Shown here piece after piece: positions 1 to 10,722 of a stretch of 64,000 nt of DNA. The position numbers and the translations under genes were made by a program. The notes under the pieces were generated by a model that saw only the letters and a list, made by a program, of their open reading frames with translations, had not been told where the DNA came from and did no database searches. Source of the DNA: Suillus spraguei (lineage: Eukaryota; Basidiomycota; Agaricomycetes; Boletales; Suillaceae); the NCBI GenBank assembly GCA_016800925.1, contig JABCPU010000032.1:186001-250000 (forward strand), given 5' to 3'. How positions within the stretch are numbered: the first letter of the stretch is position 1; each line of letters begins with the position of its first letter.

Positions 1-1050
1 TCGAGAAGGTGAGCTGTTGTCCTTGCTGTAGCACCGCCAGTTTCTGCCTCGCCTTTGCCTGCATGTCGCGTAATCTGACATCAAAATGGCGTCAGGCCAC
101 CCTCAGAATTCATTCCTCCCGTCCAAGAACCATATCAATACATAATTTTCCGCGCGTCTGAGGTCAAAGATCTTGCAGTTGATGAACCAACTCCTCTTCG
201 TAGTGTTCATGACGATCCTGCAGTGTTGGGGGTGAGTAACGTTTGCCTACTTTGAACACACTCTAATAATTTAGCATCATAGGCGTCTGCTCCTGGAACC
301 CAACCTCAGTACGGTGCATACGGTCCTCAATACCAACAACCTGTCGTAGTCCAGCCGCCACCACCACAAGCTCAGGCTCCCGCCTATCCTCAGCCTGTGC
401 CAGTGCAAGATGCGCCAGCTCCCCCGATAGTCTCCGTCGTGCAAACGGATGACGCACCAGGTCCCAGCACCGGTCCGAACCGTGTCAATTCAGTACACAC
501 TGCTGCTGCATCAATGGAAACAGTTCAACGCGCTTTAGGAGACTTGCGTGGATCCGGAAATACTGCGCCCACGCACGGAGGTCGTGGCGGCCGACGTGGT
601 AATCATGGTCACGGCGGAGAGACAAAAGATATCAAGGTGCCTTCAACGGATTTCGATTTCCAGAGCTCAAATGCTCGGTTCGACAAGACGGCAGTAGCAC
701 TACAGAAGAAGGATGGCGATAATGAGAATGGCGTTCCCTCCGACCGTGACTCACCAACGGACAAGGATGAGAAAGACGATGTGGCCTATAACCCAACGAA
801 ATCATTTTTCGATTCTTTATCGTCTTCAACGCAAGCTGCTCCACCACCAACACGAGGCTCTGGTGGACGGCGAGGTGGTGGAGGCAGAAATCGTAGGGAG
901 GAAGAAAGAGAGCGCAACGTCGCTACATTTGGTGAACCTGGGGGTGTAGGACTGATGGGTCCGGGCGCTTATGTTGGAGGTTGGGGTGGATATGGACGAC
1001 GAGGGGGACGTCCAAGGGGGCGTGGTGCACCTCCTGTCGGGGGTCGTTAG
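1..1050 (+). CDS. SCD6: LSM14/Scd6-type mRNP protein, C-terminal part (5' end outside window)
   Basis: Three exons are visible: the end of an exon at 1-8, exon 96-231 and exon 283-1050 with a TAG stop. The introns 9-95 and 232-282 are GT-AG and keep the frame. The exon 2 product (PPSEFIPPVQEPYQYIIFR) matches the segment that ends the LSm domain in Scd6/LSM14 proteins, so the LSm fold itself lies upstream of the window. Exon 3 carries a Pro/Gln-rich linker, then the FDF motif (STDFDFQSSNARFDK), the FFD box (NPTKSFFDSLS), the TFG box (ERERNVATFGEPG) and a Gly/Arg-rich RGG tail. Family members are cytoplasmic RNA-binding translational repressors and decapping activators of P-bodies that contact eIF4G and Dhh1. 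The order FDF, FFD, TFG, RGG is diagnostic, so the call is firm; only the N-terminus is missing. Confidence 0.93.
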
Positions 1051-1199
1051 CTACCCATAATTGTTACTTGCACTAGTCGTTTGTTCATTTGCTGTTTCAG
1101 GCTAGTAATTACTTGTCACCCAGTATTAGTGTGGAGACCGTACTCCATTCATGTCGGCTCCAAAAGAACCGTTCAGTTCATGTTTGTGAATTTTGAGTA

Positions 1200-1205
1200 A
1201 ATAAA
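1200..1205 (+). promoter_or_regulatory. Putative polyadenylation signal of the Scd6 gene
   Basis: A canonical AATAAA hexamer sits about 150 bases after the stop codon, in AT-rich sequence. Position and motif fit a 3' end signal; there is no transcript evidence. Confidence 0.4.
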
Positions 1206-1304
1206 CACAAACAGCAAACAGATTGTGACTACAGTCTTGACGTTTTTCGGGCTTGTGCAAGCACGCAGAAAGTGCAAGCTGGCGATAAGGGAAAGCTGTC
1301 GTCG

Positions 1305-1450
1305 TGCCAGTCTTATCGCCTCCAGTATGGAAAGCCAGACCACCGTGCTCTACTTCCGAGGCTTCTACTTCTCAGAACATTCCTAGTGAGGTAAGTAGCT
1401 TATATTGGCCTCCGAACACTTTCAAGTGCGACTCGCGATCGTTCGAAAAT
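1305..1450 (-). repeat. Dispersed repeat, copy A
   Basis: Read on the minus strand, this segment resembles 21440-21590 on the plus strand. Shared blocks include TCGCGAGTCGCAC, GTGTTCGGAGGCCAATA and AAGCTAC, followed by weaker matches ending near GGTCTGGCTTTCC. No reading frame is shared. It is a diverged dispersed repeat of unknown class, possibly part of a transposon or of a non-coding element. Confidence 0.6.
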
Positions 1451-1489
1451 TGTATTGACCAGTTAAGATGCACCTCTAAGGAAACCATC

Positions 1490-2130
1490 CATGAGTGAAT
1501 GTCAAGGCACGTTCTGATAGAAAAAAAACGTTGTCATCGGCAGGTTTCGAACCTACACAGTCCAAGAGAAACAGATTTTGATTCTGTTGTGGCAATTACA
1601 TACCTGGCTAAGACCAGTTGCGGTGAACTTCTAAAGCATCTATCCATGAGCAAACATCAAGGTGTATTCCGGTAGGAAAAAACCTTGTCGTCCGCAGGTT
1701 TCGAACCTGTACAGTCCAAGAGAAACAGATTTTGATTCCGTTGTAGCAACCACCTGGCTAAGACCAGCTACGGTGAACTTCTATGAGTGAATGTCGGGTG
1801 TGTTCCGATAAAAAAAAACCTCGTCGTTGGCAGGTTTTGAACCTGCACAGTCAAGGATCAAGAGAAACAGATTTTGATTCTGTTGTGGCAACCACCAGGC
1901 TAAGGGCAGCTATAGTGGACCCCTAAAGCATCCATCCATGAGTGAATGTCAAGGTGTGTTCCAATAGAAAAAAACCTCGTCGTCGGCAGGTTTCGAACCT
2001 GTACAGTCCAAGAGAAACAGATTTTGATTCTGCTATGGCAACTACCTCGATAAATTTCTGAAGAAACCATCCATGAGTGAATATGCCAAGGTGTGTTCCG
2101 ATAGTCGTCTGCAGGTTTCTAACCTGCGAA
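1490..2130 (-). repeat. Tandem array of tRNA-Leu(CAA)-like Pol III units
   Basis: Four full units and one partial unit of about 125-156 bp are arranged head to tail. Read on the minus strand, each full unit has an A-box-like block (TAGCCAGGTGG in unit 2), a 5-bp stem ACAGA/TCTGT enclosing the 7-nt loop ATCAAAA (U33 and anticodon CAA, leucine), a variable-arm-like stretch, a T-arm with the B box GGTTCGAAACC (plus positions 1543-1553, 1697-1707, 1833-1843 and 1989-1999; a fifth, mutated, at 2114-2124) and then a run of 6 or more T, the Pol III terminator. The D stem and acceptor stem do not pair well, so these are tRNA-derived units (SINE-like) or tRNA pseudogenes, not clean tRNA genes. A shared spacer (around CCATCCATGAGTGAATGT on the plus strand) repeats with each unit. 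The array adjoins the decayed 3' end of the GH3 pseudogene. Confidence 0.72.
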
Positions 2131-2164
2131 ACGCGAACTTGAGCCCAGGCCAAAATCCCATCAC

Positions 2165-3450
2165 TTGAACCTTGATCTGGGAACTCGTTTGGGGCAGATT
2201 TGCCTGAATCCGTATCGGTATCGCCTCCAATCAATACCAGGTTCCTTGACTTGTTCAATAGCAGCGCGTCGTTTTCATTTTTCACAAGGACCATTCCAGC
2301 TAATGGTCGGTCGCACGTTCACATGCTTGTTATTTACTTCGTCATTTGGATTGAACACACTGAGGTTTGTTGCATGATAGTCCTCGTCCCGGTGAAGGAA
2401 GTACCAAGCAGCGATGATACGTGTCGCCATGTGTCATTCACATAATCTGCGAGGTTGCGGCCGAAGTAAGAGTCGCCAGAGTCAAAAGTGCTATCACCAG
2501 GCATAGTTGTGTCAAGCTCTGCGACAGCAGATAGTGTTGACATTGTCACCAACTAGTCAGATTGAACGAAGCCTTCAAAACCGCACTCTCGCTTCAAGAT
2601 ATCATTTAACATCCCGTCGTTGTTGCACGCACAGGTGTTGTTAATGACTGCGATTCAGACTTTAATGATGCGAATGGTATAGAGCACAGTTAGGGCCTAT
2701 TGTAACTGCACATGGTGGACGAAACACCAGCCATGGCGCTTCGAATTAATGTGCGTAAACATCATGTTAGAGTCCGGTCATCAACACTGAAGTGCGGAAG
2801 TGCTCCTGCTCACTAGGACAGACGAGTGCAGATGCAAACAGCTGTAACAGAAGACGAACTTGTTGATAAAGTGTTTAGCAGTAGCTTGTACTCCGCCATT
2901 TTTGGAAGCCTAAAGTTGTCTCGCATGCGGATTCGCCAGTCAAGAGAGGGTCTGCACCAAAATCCTCCAAGTTACAGCCGCCTTGACCGATGTGGCCCAT
3001 GTTCATCATGGGACCAAGGGCAATGTCACGCCCTTGCCCTTGAACTCCTGACCCAAAGCCAGGCCACGAGCACGCATCAGAGCGCAATTCCAGCTGTAGT
3101 AGACATCAGATAAGTTAAGTTGGTGAACTTGGAGATGGCCTTCGTGAATATTATCTGAATGCTAGGTGGAAACGCACTTGCATAGTCAGCAAAACGGACA
3201 GCGAGAGGCGAGTGCTAGCGAATCATGAGACGAATGCTTCATAAATCAAACCTACATGCCTCAGGACATGAACCGGAAAAAAATTATTGGGTGCGATATT
3301 GCTAACGCACAATCCGTTAGCTCAACCGATTCCCGTGATGTTGACCTTTTCCTCAAGGGTATCTGGGCATCAATGATGTTCAGCAGGTGTCCACAAAGGC
3401 TTTCAAGCGACGAAACCAGAAAGACAACAGAAAGAATTGATCACTAAAAT
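2165..3450 (-). pseudogene. Decayed GH3 beta-glucosidase
   Basis: Minus-strand fragments in changing frames follow the order of a secreted GH3 beta-glucosidase: TLEEKVNITGIG-stop-ANGLC-V-NIAP (about 3345-3265), GRDIALGPMMNMG and DFGADPLLTGES (about 3010-2920), NNDGMLNDILKRECGF then VQSD-stop (about 2625-2550), STLSAVAELDTTMPGD, the stretch ending NPNDEVN (about 2335), and VLVKNENDALLLNKSRNLVL (about 2290-2220). The Asp of the SD(W) nucleophile motif survives, but the following Trp codon is a stop, as is the Trp after ITGIG. At least two further frame changes and missing segments exist, and the C-terminal domain ends where the tRNA-like array begins. The intact enzyme would hydrolyse cellobiose or other beta-glucosides during wood or litter decay. 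It cannot encode an active enzyme as it stands. Confidence 0.88.
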
Positions 3451-4250
3451 GGATGCACTTACAAGGACCTTGGTTGATTGGTAAACAGTAGTAGCTCACG
3501 CAGGTGCAAAATCGGGCACGATTTGTGGATCACTGATGACAGATGGAGGGTTCAAGGAATCAGTTGCAGGGGAACTTCAATGGAGGGCGAGGATTGAGAG
3601 TAGGTGTAGGATAGGGAGTGAATGAGTAGCTAGAGAGCGGAATGGTTTTTGTGATAACACCGATTGTATATTGAATATAGTCCAGCTACAGCAACGCTAA
3701 CATTACCATCCGGTAGTAGACCGCGTTGCAGCAGATGGAGGGAAGGCCGGTGCACTTAGAATAGATGTAATCAGTATACATATTGTAAATATGCAAGTAC
3801 CTCGTCAGCTCTTTGAACAGATAAAAGGAAGCTCCGCAAATCTAGCATGGAAGGAGATAGTGTAAATGTGTAAGTTGATCAAACACAACGGACTGACCGC
3901 ACGTTTGTAAGATGAGGCGCCGGTTGCAATCATCATTTACTCCCGCTTGCCCCAAAATCCAAATTAGGAATTCGGTCGTGAGCGCTTCAGCGGCCAGCCA
4001 GCTGGAGTAAATCCATTTTCGAAGCTTTTGTGAGCATTGACGGCCGGGTGCCTGCCGAACGTTAAGCGGTGCTCCGCTGATCATAACAAGAGCAAACAAA
4101 CGGCTACGGACACTCAAGCCGTACGAAGTTACAAGATGAGTCTGAGCTTCTCCTCTTCGATCACCCAACGGATGAAATGAAACCTGTCTCACATACTAAC
4201 TCGTCGATACAAGTTAACAATGCGTATTTTCTGAGGTATTGCATACATCA
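3451..4250. other. Intergenic, no recognisable gene
   Basis: This stretch includes what would be the promoter side of the GH3 remnant. A 116-codon minus-strand reading frame (3842-4192) shows no recognisable motif, and I do not treat it as a gene. Confidence 0.5.
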
Positions 4251-4254
4251 GGGG

Positions 4255-5300
4255 GTATGCATTGTTAACTTGGCAGCACCTGCAGCTTTTTCCAAACCTC
4301 TTTCCCGGCCCAGCTCATGGCACAAGCTGTGGGTAGCTCACCCACACTGCAATACCGAAGTCGGGCAGGTAAGCAGTATGAAACCCCAAATAAATTTGCA
4401 TCGCTTAGATATTCAAACTCCCCAGGTTGGCCGTAGGTTCCTCTTCATTCTCATGGGGTTTACATCTCCGTTGTAGTGCTATGCATATTTGCATGGAGCG
4501 CTGGCGTCGCACCTATAGATGCTCCGTACGTGGTTCGGGACTACCAAATGTAGTACCCACTTAGCGCATAAACTTCGACACCTCTGGGTCTCTGACACAT
4601 TCACTACCTCTCCAAGAACTGTGCTTACAGCCGCAATGTACTTATCGAAGCGCTGGTTGCAACCATTCTCATGGTAGCGTCTGCCTGTGCTCAGAACGCC
4701 TACATAAACCTGCCTGCGTCTGGATCCAATATCACTGCAAGTGCCAACTCTACTGTACAAATAGGCCTCCCGGTTAGCTCTCAAGCATGCATTCTTTAGA
4801 GCACTTTGTTCAAATTCTCAGAACAACCTCACTAGCAGTAAGGAGATAGCGATTGTAATTGCGATTCAATCTTGCCCAACTGGGGACTGTCTCCATTAAT
4901 TGGGACATGGGTACTGTCTTGTACGCAGGCCCGTTCAACCCTTAGTATGTGTCGGGCGCGGACGACCCATATGAGGACTTCTCTGTTCAAGTCCCTGCAT
5001 CTTTCGCTACTGGGCAGGCGCGGCTTGGACTTGCTCACTTTAACCTCGTTGGGGTAGGTTGTCTCTTGACTATCTCGTGCAGTTCTGACACACGTCGCTG
5101 GAGCTTTACTGGCTGTACTTGCAACTCGTGAATGAGACCGTTTACGTTGTTGAGGTGGTCCTGCGCCAGTGGAGTACGATATATATATATAATCTACGCA
5201 ATTGATATAATGCACGATGTCCGTTTGGTTGAAATAATCACCCTTTGTTCCAGAGCACGGTCGCCCATCAAAATGATCACCACACCGACTCACGCACTCA
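4255..5300 (+). repeat. Long-range inverted duplication, left arm
   Basis: About 1 kb here matches the minus strand of 53965-55035, some 50 kb away. Similarity begins around CAGCACCTGCAGC (about 4275), runs through the small secreted protein (pseudo)gene and continues to the stretch near GATCACCACACCGAC downstream of it. The arms have diverged by substitutions and small indels: the right arm keeps an intact gene, the left arm a broken one. Confidence 0.8.
4630..5157 (+). pseudogene. Small secreted protein family, broken copy
   Basis: This is the left-arm counterpart of the gene at 54102-54641. The signal-peptide region (LMVASACAQNAYINLP), the first exon end with its intron donor after GLP, and the second exon with SKEIAIVIAIQSCP and PYEDFSVQVPASFATGQA are recognisable. 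Damage compared with the intact copy: a small deletion at the N-terminus shifts the initial ATG frame; two bases are lost around 4893 (DCLSINWDMG in the intact copy); the Gln codon after AGPFNP is now TAG at about 4942; and the stop codon of the last exon is lost. It should not produce a full protein. Confidence 0.85.
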
Positions 5301-5524
5301 TGAAACCAACCTGTACACACTTCGGATACCAAATGTCTGCGCCTAGAGCATGTTGCCTGTGCATAGTACCTACGTTTGTTATCACGGTGTGATCTGTCTC
5401 TATGTCTGACTCACTCGGGGATCAAACAATTTAACCTCATACGTACTGATGTGGCTGTGCTACGCCGCATATCTGGATTTTGGTTGCCTCCCACTCTAGT
5501 AATGCAAGTCCTCTGCCCGTGAAA

Positions 5525-6316
5525 ATGTTATCCATCACTCGACACGCAAGGAATCTCTCAATTTTTGAAAGAAGCTTTTGGGGAGCTGTATCAAGGGGTT
5601 ATGCGACAGTAACTGAGTTGCCCCGGCCCCCTCCTCCTACCGAAGAACCTCATGTCGAGACATTCTCTGCACCTTCGAAACCAAGACTATATTATGCTAG
5701 ACCTCCTCTCAAGGCTGACCTTCCTCGCATTCAGGTTCGCGCTTTGCATCTCCGTGCACGCATTCCACTCATCCGACAACACAGAAACGCTGGCCGTTCA
5801 TACTTGCATTCGCCACCGTCGGAGTTTCCGCTTGGGCTGCATTTTTACTCTTCGCGACGAACCAAGAGAAGCTATCGAGCTCTGTCGTAAAGCGAATCAT
5901 GCAGACGGTTAGGGAGAATGAGGAACTGAAGAATATGCTGGGAGATGCGATCCGACCTGAACCTGCTTGGTACTTGAACGGCGATCCTTGGATAAACGGC
6001 TCGGTGAGTACAACTAGTTGCGCAGCGTTCACTTCGTTTTAATATCTTTGCATAGATAAACCTTCCACAAGGCAATGTGGACCTCAGTTTCCGCCTGAAG
6101 GGCCACCGGGGCTCCGGCACTCTTTATTTTACTAGTATTCGGAAAGCCAAAGGACAGCCTTTCACTCCGCGTGAGTTTCTATGTGATCGTCTTTCAGATC
6201 TCTGACGCTTACTATGGCCCTAATTAGTGAGGTTCCGCGTCATCGGAGATGATAAGAGGGTTGTGAATTTATCGTCTCAAACTTCAAGTTCGGCCATAAG
6301 TGCCGAACCTTCATAA
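5525..6316 (+). CDS. COA1: Cytochrome c oxidase assembly factor Coa1
   Basis: Four exons (5525-5734, 5785-6003, 6056-6170, 6228-6316) give a 210-residue protein; all three introns are GT-AG, 50-57 nt long, and keep the frame. The N-terminus is Arg-rich with few acidic residues, as expected for a mitochondrial targeting sequence, followed by a Pro-rich stretch. A single membrane helix (WPFILAFATVGVSAWAAFLL) starts near residue 73. The C-terminal half holds the Coa1 domain, with WYLNGDPWINGSINLPQG, then VDLSFRLKGHRGSGTLYFTS and RFRVIGDDKRVVNLSS. Coa1 is an inner-membrane protein that accompanies newly made Cox1 during complex IV assembly; the related Tim21 fold is the main alternative but fits less well. 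Nothing is damaged. It stands alone between the duplicated secreted-protein arm and the ABC transporter duplication. Confidence 0.93.
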
Positions 6317-6949
6317 CACTTGTCGTTCCCCAACGTGGGTTATTTGAACCTCATCCTCGAGAAAATTTGGCTGCGTTTCTTGCAGCGTACGTCGGTGGTA
6401 TATCATCACTGTCCTTCATTGCAGAACATATAAGTAATAGCCTTGTTGGGGGTCCCCTAAGACACCCTTAATACAACCTCGATAACACCATTGTGTCATT
6501 CAAAAGCGTTGGCCCATGCACCTCAAGTTTTATCTGAGCTCAAGGTGTCAAACATTTCTCTCACCCGAGCGATGGTTCCGCTTCCTCGCCTCAGACTTGC
6601 TATTATAGTAGGAGTCCTTCCTCAAAGTGCTAGCAGCAATTTGTAATGGACCGATGATGATGCATGATGCCCTTGAATTGATAAAGCATCAGTCTCTGGC
6701 GTAGCTGCTGCGTCATCAATTCATTAATCAGCTGTAGTCCCATACAACAGCGGAGAGCTGTTGTGCTACCAGTTCATGAGGATCCGAAACAGGTTCTTGG
6801 TGCCAGCATTTGAGGACGTCAAATATACGTGCGACTGCGATAATGATACAGGTTACATGATCTATCTTGTACTGTATGGAAGGTACTATGTCACATAACA
6901 TAATAGCGTATACCAACTTGAATTCTATCCTTGATGGGTTCGGCAAGTC
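6317..6949. other. Intergenic between COA1 and the ABC transporter copy A
   Basis: No coding signal was recognised. The two flanking genes point toward each other, so this is a shared 3' region. Confidence 0.5.
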
Positions 6950-9546
6950 TCAAGTAAAAGCTTGCGCTTGGACATTATATAAGTGAGCATACTCTCCCTG
7001 TTGGTTCAACAATTCCTGGTGCGTCCCCATCTCAACCACAGTTCCCCTTTCATACACCTGCATTCGTCGTTCACATCAGGATCAAAGTCGATGATCAAAA
7101 AGTGATACACACAAGATGAGATCAGCAAACTTCGTGAGATGCCCAAAACGGTGCGTAACGAATATCATGGTTCTTCCTTTGCGTGCTTCTCTCAGCTGCT
7201 TAAATAGTTCGTATTCGCCTCCGGGATCAAGGGCAGAGCTTGGCTCGTCGACTAGACAAATTTGATATCCTCGGACAACATACGCATAAAGGTCCGGGAG
7301 CTGCGCGAGTTACTTAAACATCAATGAGGCAGGCTGGGTAGACTTACGCAACAAGTCTTTGTTTCTCTCCGCCTAAGCGTCATTAATACACGCATCATCA
7401 TGGCAAATGAGACGTACCAGACACGTTTGTTGTTTTCTCCATCTTCTCATACTCCTTTTTTAGAACCTCGTTTCCTCTCCCTCTATAGCTAAGATGGGCA
7501 GTCTTGATAGGTTCAAGGACAGTGTCATATCCGTCGGTGAAGTTCTCAATGACATCCTGAGCACCAGCTAACTTCGCTGCTTGGGTAATTTTGTCGAGAT
7601 CTCTTGAAGATCCTGGTGACCCGATCCCGATATTCTCGCTCATAGAAAGTGGGAATATAGTGTGCTCCTGGGTTAGACTAGCTGTCACAGACCGTAAATC
7701 TGCAATTTTATAATCTTCGATAGGATTTCCGTCGAATAAGACAGTGCCTGATGTAGCATCGTAGCAGCGAGTCAGGAGCTTGAGTATGGTCGATTTTCCT
7801 GAGCCGTTTGCGCCGACGATAACGACTAATTGACCCGGTTTTATCGACAGAGAGACATCCTTCAATGCATCTCTTTCAGACTTGGCGCCGGGATAGTTGA
7901 ACGATACGTTTCTGTTAGTGAAAAGATGACGAGAGCAGCCACAACAAACTTGAGATTCATACCGAACTTCTAACGAGACACCGGAAGTATCCGCTGCCGG
8001 TGAATATGGCATACAGCCATCCTTCATCTTGTTCTTAAGATCGAGAACTCTGTAAAAATTCTTCAAGCTTGTCAATTCACTCGGGTAAACGGTGATCATA
8101 TGCCTAGCGAAAGAAAACGTGTATCGAAGACGTGTGGCAGTTTGTTCTAGCATAGCTAGCTGAACAACGGACACCTGGCTTGGATTCATAAGAGCCAACA
8201 GTCCGATATAGAGCTAACAATACATCAGTAACATGGACGTTTAAAAAATTGCATGAACTCACAACGGGCCCGTCGTTGCAGAGGTTCGAAAACATATTAG
8301 GCAGAGCAGTCGTTGATCGTCTCCACAAAGTCTCAACATCTCCATGAGGTATGTGACTAAGTGCATCGTGCGCCTTCTGGTACTCTGAAAGAGTGATGTA
8401 AGTGATTGTGAAACTAAAACACTCAACACTCGACCTTTTAAAAGATAACCTGATAGATTGCCTCCCATTACCTCAGCTTTGTATGTGTGCTTTGCAAGTA
8501 AGGTCAAGGCCTCTTTTCGCAAGTAGTCATCATTGACCGCATGTCTGACGTAAGCTACGAATGTCAGGTTTACTAGTCAAAATAAAATAAACAGCAGTGC
8601 AAACCTTTGCTCCAGAGATTATTGTCCCAGATGTTCTCCAATATCAAGGGTAAAAAGCACATTATGACCGAGACAGGTCCAGCACTCGCAACTTCAGAGC
8701 CTAGGAGATGCAGCAATAATTGCAATTGGAGCAGAAACGAAATAATCTCTTTTCCAAGGTCGAGTAAACGTACAAGGCAGCGAAACACCTGATCTGGGTT
8801 GACTTTGAGGCTCGCCTCGTTATCTTTAACATGCCTGACTTGAGCTCATCATTTTACAAATCATATGACCACGAACCATGGGACGTTTCAAGATCACGTG
8901 CAAGATTTGCTAACAGGGCATTTTAGTAGTGCTGAGATAAAGATTAAGGTGCGGATACCTCGAAGTAACCGCTCTTGAAGTCGGTACTTGACGAGCACGT
9001 GGTATTGACCCTTTATATTATCCCTATTGTTACCTACGATCAGCGCAACTCGACCAAACTCGACGGAACCTTACGAAGCCCATCGTACAAATCCACTGAA
9101 CGCAGAGCATGAAGCTCGAGCGATGATGGCTATACATAAATCTTTGTCCAGACTTGTGTGAAGCTTGCCTTGCAAAACAGAACGTTGGATCTTCGGGAAC
9201 GATCAATATATGAGGCATCCGTCAAGAAAACTTCACCCACGAGAAGTAAAAGGCGGTTTGAGAAGTAGAGCGACAGTGAATTCTCGATTGAATACCAGAG
9301 GTGTGTAACGATCATGAGCCAGAAAAATATGGGGCTGATAGAGTAGATATCCTTGTATGCGCGAGTCAAGAGGGGGATATGTGTCGATACAAGACCCCAC
9401 TGAAGATCGGGAAGCCTGAATGATGATGATTCCTCAGCGGCTATCAGTACGCGCCATACCCCAAGCCTTTGCTCAAGGAAAGGTTTTCGCTCTTTCTGTG
9501 TGCCAGTTCGAGGCATAATACGTCGAGTCCAAGGGAAATAGATCAT
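6950..9546 (-). pseudogene. ABC transporter copy A, probably inactivated
   Basis: This is the first of two tandem copies. A candidate ATG at 9546 begins QKERKPFLEQRLGVWRVL, and exons joined by about ten short introns encode a membrane domain with several hydrophobic segments (for example FLLQLQLLLHLLG), then a nucleotide-binding domain with Walker A GANGSGKST (about 7820-7795), Q-loop region TASLTQEHTIFPLS and the signature NVSGGEKQRL split by an intron. Compared with copy B, one base is missing in the codons just before the Walker B Asp (VIVDEP in B; a stop TAG appears here, about 7255) and another base is missing after the CMKGG codons (about 7060). The final exon then reads in frame to a TGA at 6950. 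Two frameshifts in the ATPase domain argue for a pseudogene, unless both are sequence errors. The domain order fits a half-size exporter. Confidence 0.8.
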
Positions 9547-10525
9547 TATTCAAGTGAGATAACCAGCAGAACGAGATGCTGCGGGATTGATATGGTATGG
9601 CTGTAATACTGTGACTAGGCAGACGGCCCGTGACAGGGTTAACGAGATGATGAAAATAAAGCAGTTCCAGCATCCAGTGGCAGAATCTGATATGGAAGGC
9701 ACAGGTAAGATGCGTAACGAGTCATATTTCTCATCAGCGCAGTCGGAAGTATGAGTAGTTACCGAGCCCAGTCACCGATATTGATTGAGTTCCAAAGGCA
9801 AACACGTTGATTCAGGCACCGATTCGGGCATCGATTCGGAGGTCGATTTGAGCGTCACGGCTCTCCATGCAGAGTTCTGTATAAAATCAAATTGGTAAGC
9901 GGTGATTAGATAACTCGAACCAACTGGCAGTGTAAGACTGAATATGTAGACCACAAGGTCACCCTACATGCGAAGCTAGAGACAACATTGTTATGAATCC
10001 AATAGTGACAGCTAGTCCATGTAATTCAAGAGTTAAGTACAACAAACGATTTGTTTCGACATTCCACGCGTGGTGGGTAACAAGATCTTTAGGACGATGT
10101 CAAGCACGCCTGTTGCTCGTTCTTTTTGGCCTCTAGGAACCAAGATGCACTGTGATGAGGGTGTAGGGAATGGTACAGTTGGCTCGCTAGACCAGTGGAG
10201 GCTCCTTCGTATGATGGTGCCCAAGTTCAAGCAAAGTGTGACGATGTCCTGGCTCCAGTCTTATGTAATACGTTGGAGCAAAAGTCAGCCAATCATCGTT
10301 TATTGTTTATGGCTATGGTGCACCAGTGCACACTGCCTAGTACTGAGCATCTGGCCATCCAGTTATCCAGATCTACCACCTTACATCAGCTAGTTAGCAG
10401 TGCAAGCTAGTACCAAAGTAGGTTGTCCAGTGAAGGCGCGATCGCTGAACCCAGTACTTGCAGAACCAGAGTCGTTCTCGATCGACGATCGATAACCCAA
10501 ACACACCGTCAATATCTCCAAGAAC
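9547..10525. other. Divergent promoter region of duplication unit 1
   Basis: This lies between the start of transporter copy A and the truncated small gene. Weak similarity to the equivalent part of unit 2 (13314-13820) is visible, and no separate gene was recognised. Confidence 0.5.
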
Positions 10526-10684
10526 ATGTCGATCTCAACCCAGCATCTCTACATCGCAAGATTCACACAAACACGCGCCCCACATGTCGGACTCATCATC
10601 CCCATCAGCCGCGCCTCAGGTTGCCTCATCCACATTCACATCGACCACGTGTCGCCCATCCAGACGTACCACTTTCCCCTCTAG
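10526..10684 (+). pseudogene. Small uncharacterised protein, truncated copy (52 aa)
   Basis: ATG at 10526 opens a frame of 52 residues beginning MSISTQHLYIARFTQTRAPH, then VGLIIPISRASG and LIHIHIDHVSPIQTYHF, ended by TAG at 10682. The pattern LYIARFTQ...HVGLIIP...G-LIHI-ID...SP...Y resembles an uncharacterised family of about 130-160 residues that I recall as common in Agaricomycetes; this rests on memory. The unit 2 counterpart (13830-14284) keeps the rest of the protein, so this copy was cut at the duplication junction. A neighbouring frame rich in His, Pro and Arg is a shadow of it. Confidence 0.6.
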
Positions 10685-10722
10685 AACATAAATAAGTCAT
10701 TTTAAATCAAGAAATAACTCTT

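Larger units (their letters stand above)
6950..10690. repeat. Tandem duplication unit 1 (ABC transporter + small divergent gene)
   Basis: This segment is repeated directly in 10723-14290. Both units hold the ABC transporter on the minus strand and, upstream and divergent, a small gene on the plus strand. Unit 1 ends abruptly inside the small gene, where the end of transporter copy B begins. Confidence 0.85.

Noticed and set aside
1560..1590. tRNA-Gln (TTG anticodon) on the plus strand in the tandem array
   Set aside because: The B box and the terminator T-run only make sense on the minus strand; the Gln-like loop is the complement of the Leu-like one.
3842..4192. 116-codon minus-strand frame as a gene
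   Set aside because: No motif, no conserved copy in the duplication arm, and residue composition typical of chance frames.
10423..10695. His/Pro/Arg-rich open frame (and the similar one at 13445-14011)
   Set aside because: It is the off-frame reading of the small protein family that reads naturally in another frame.
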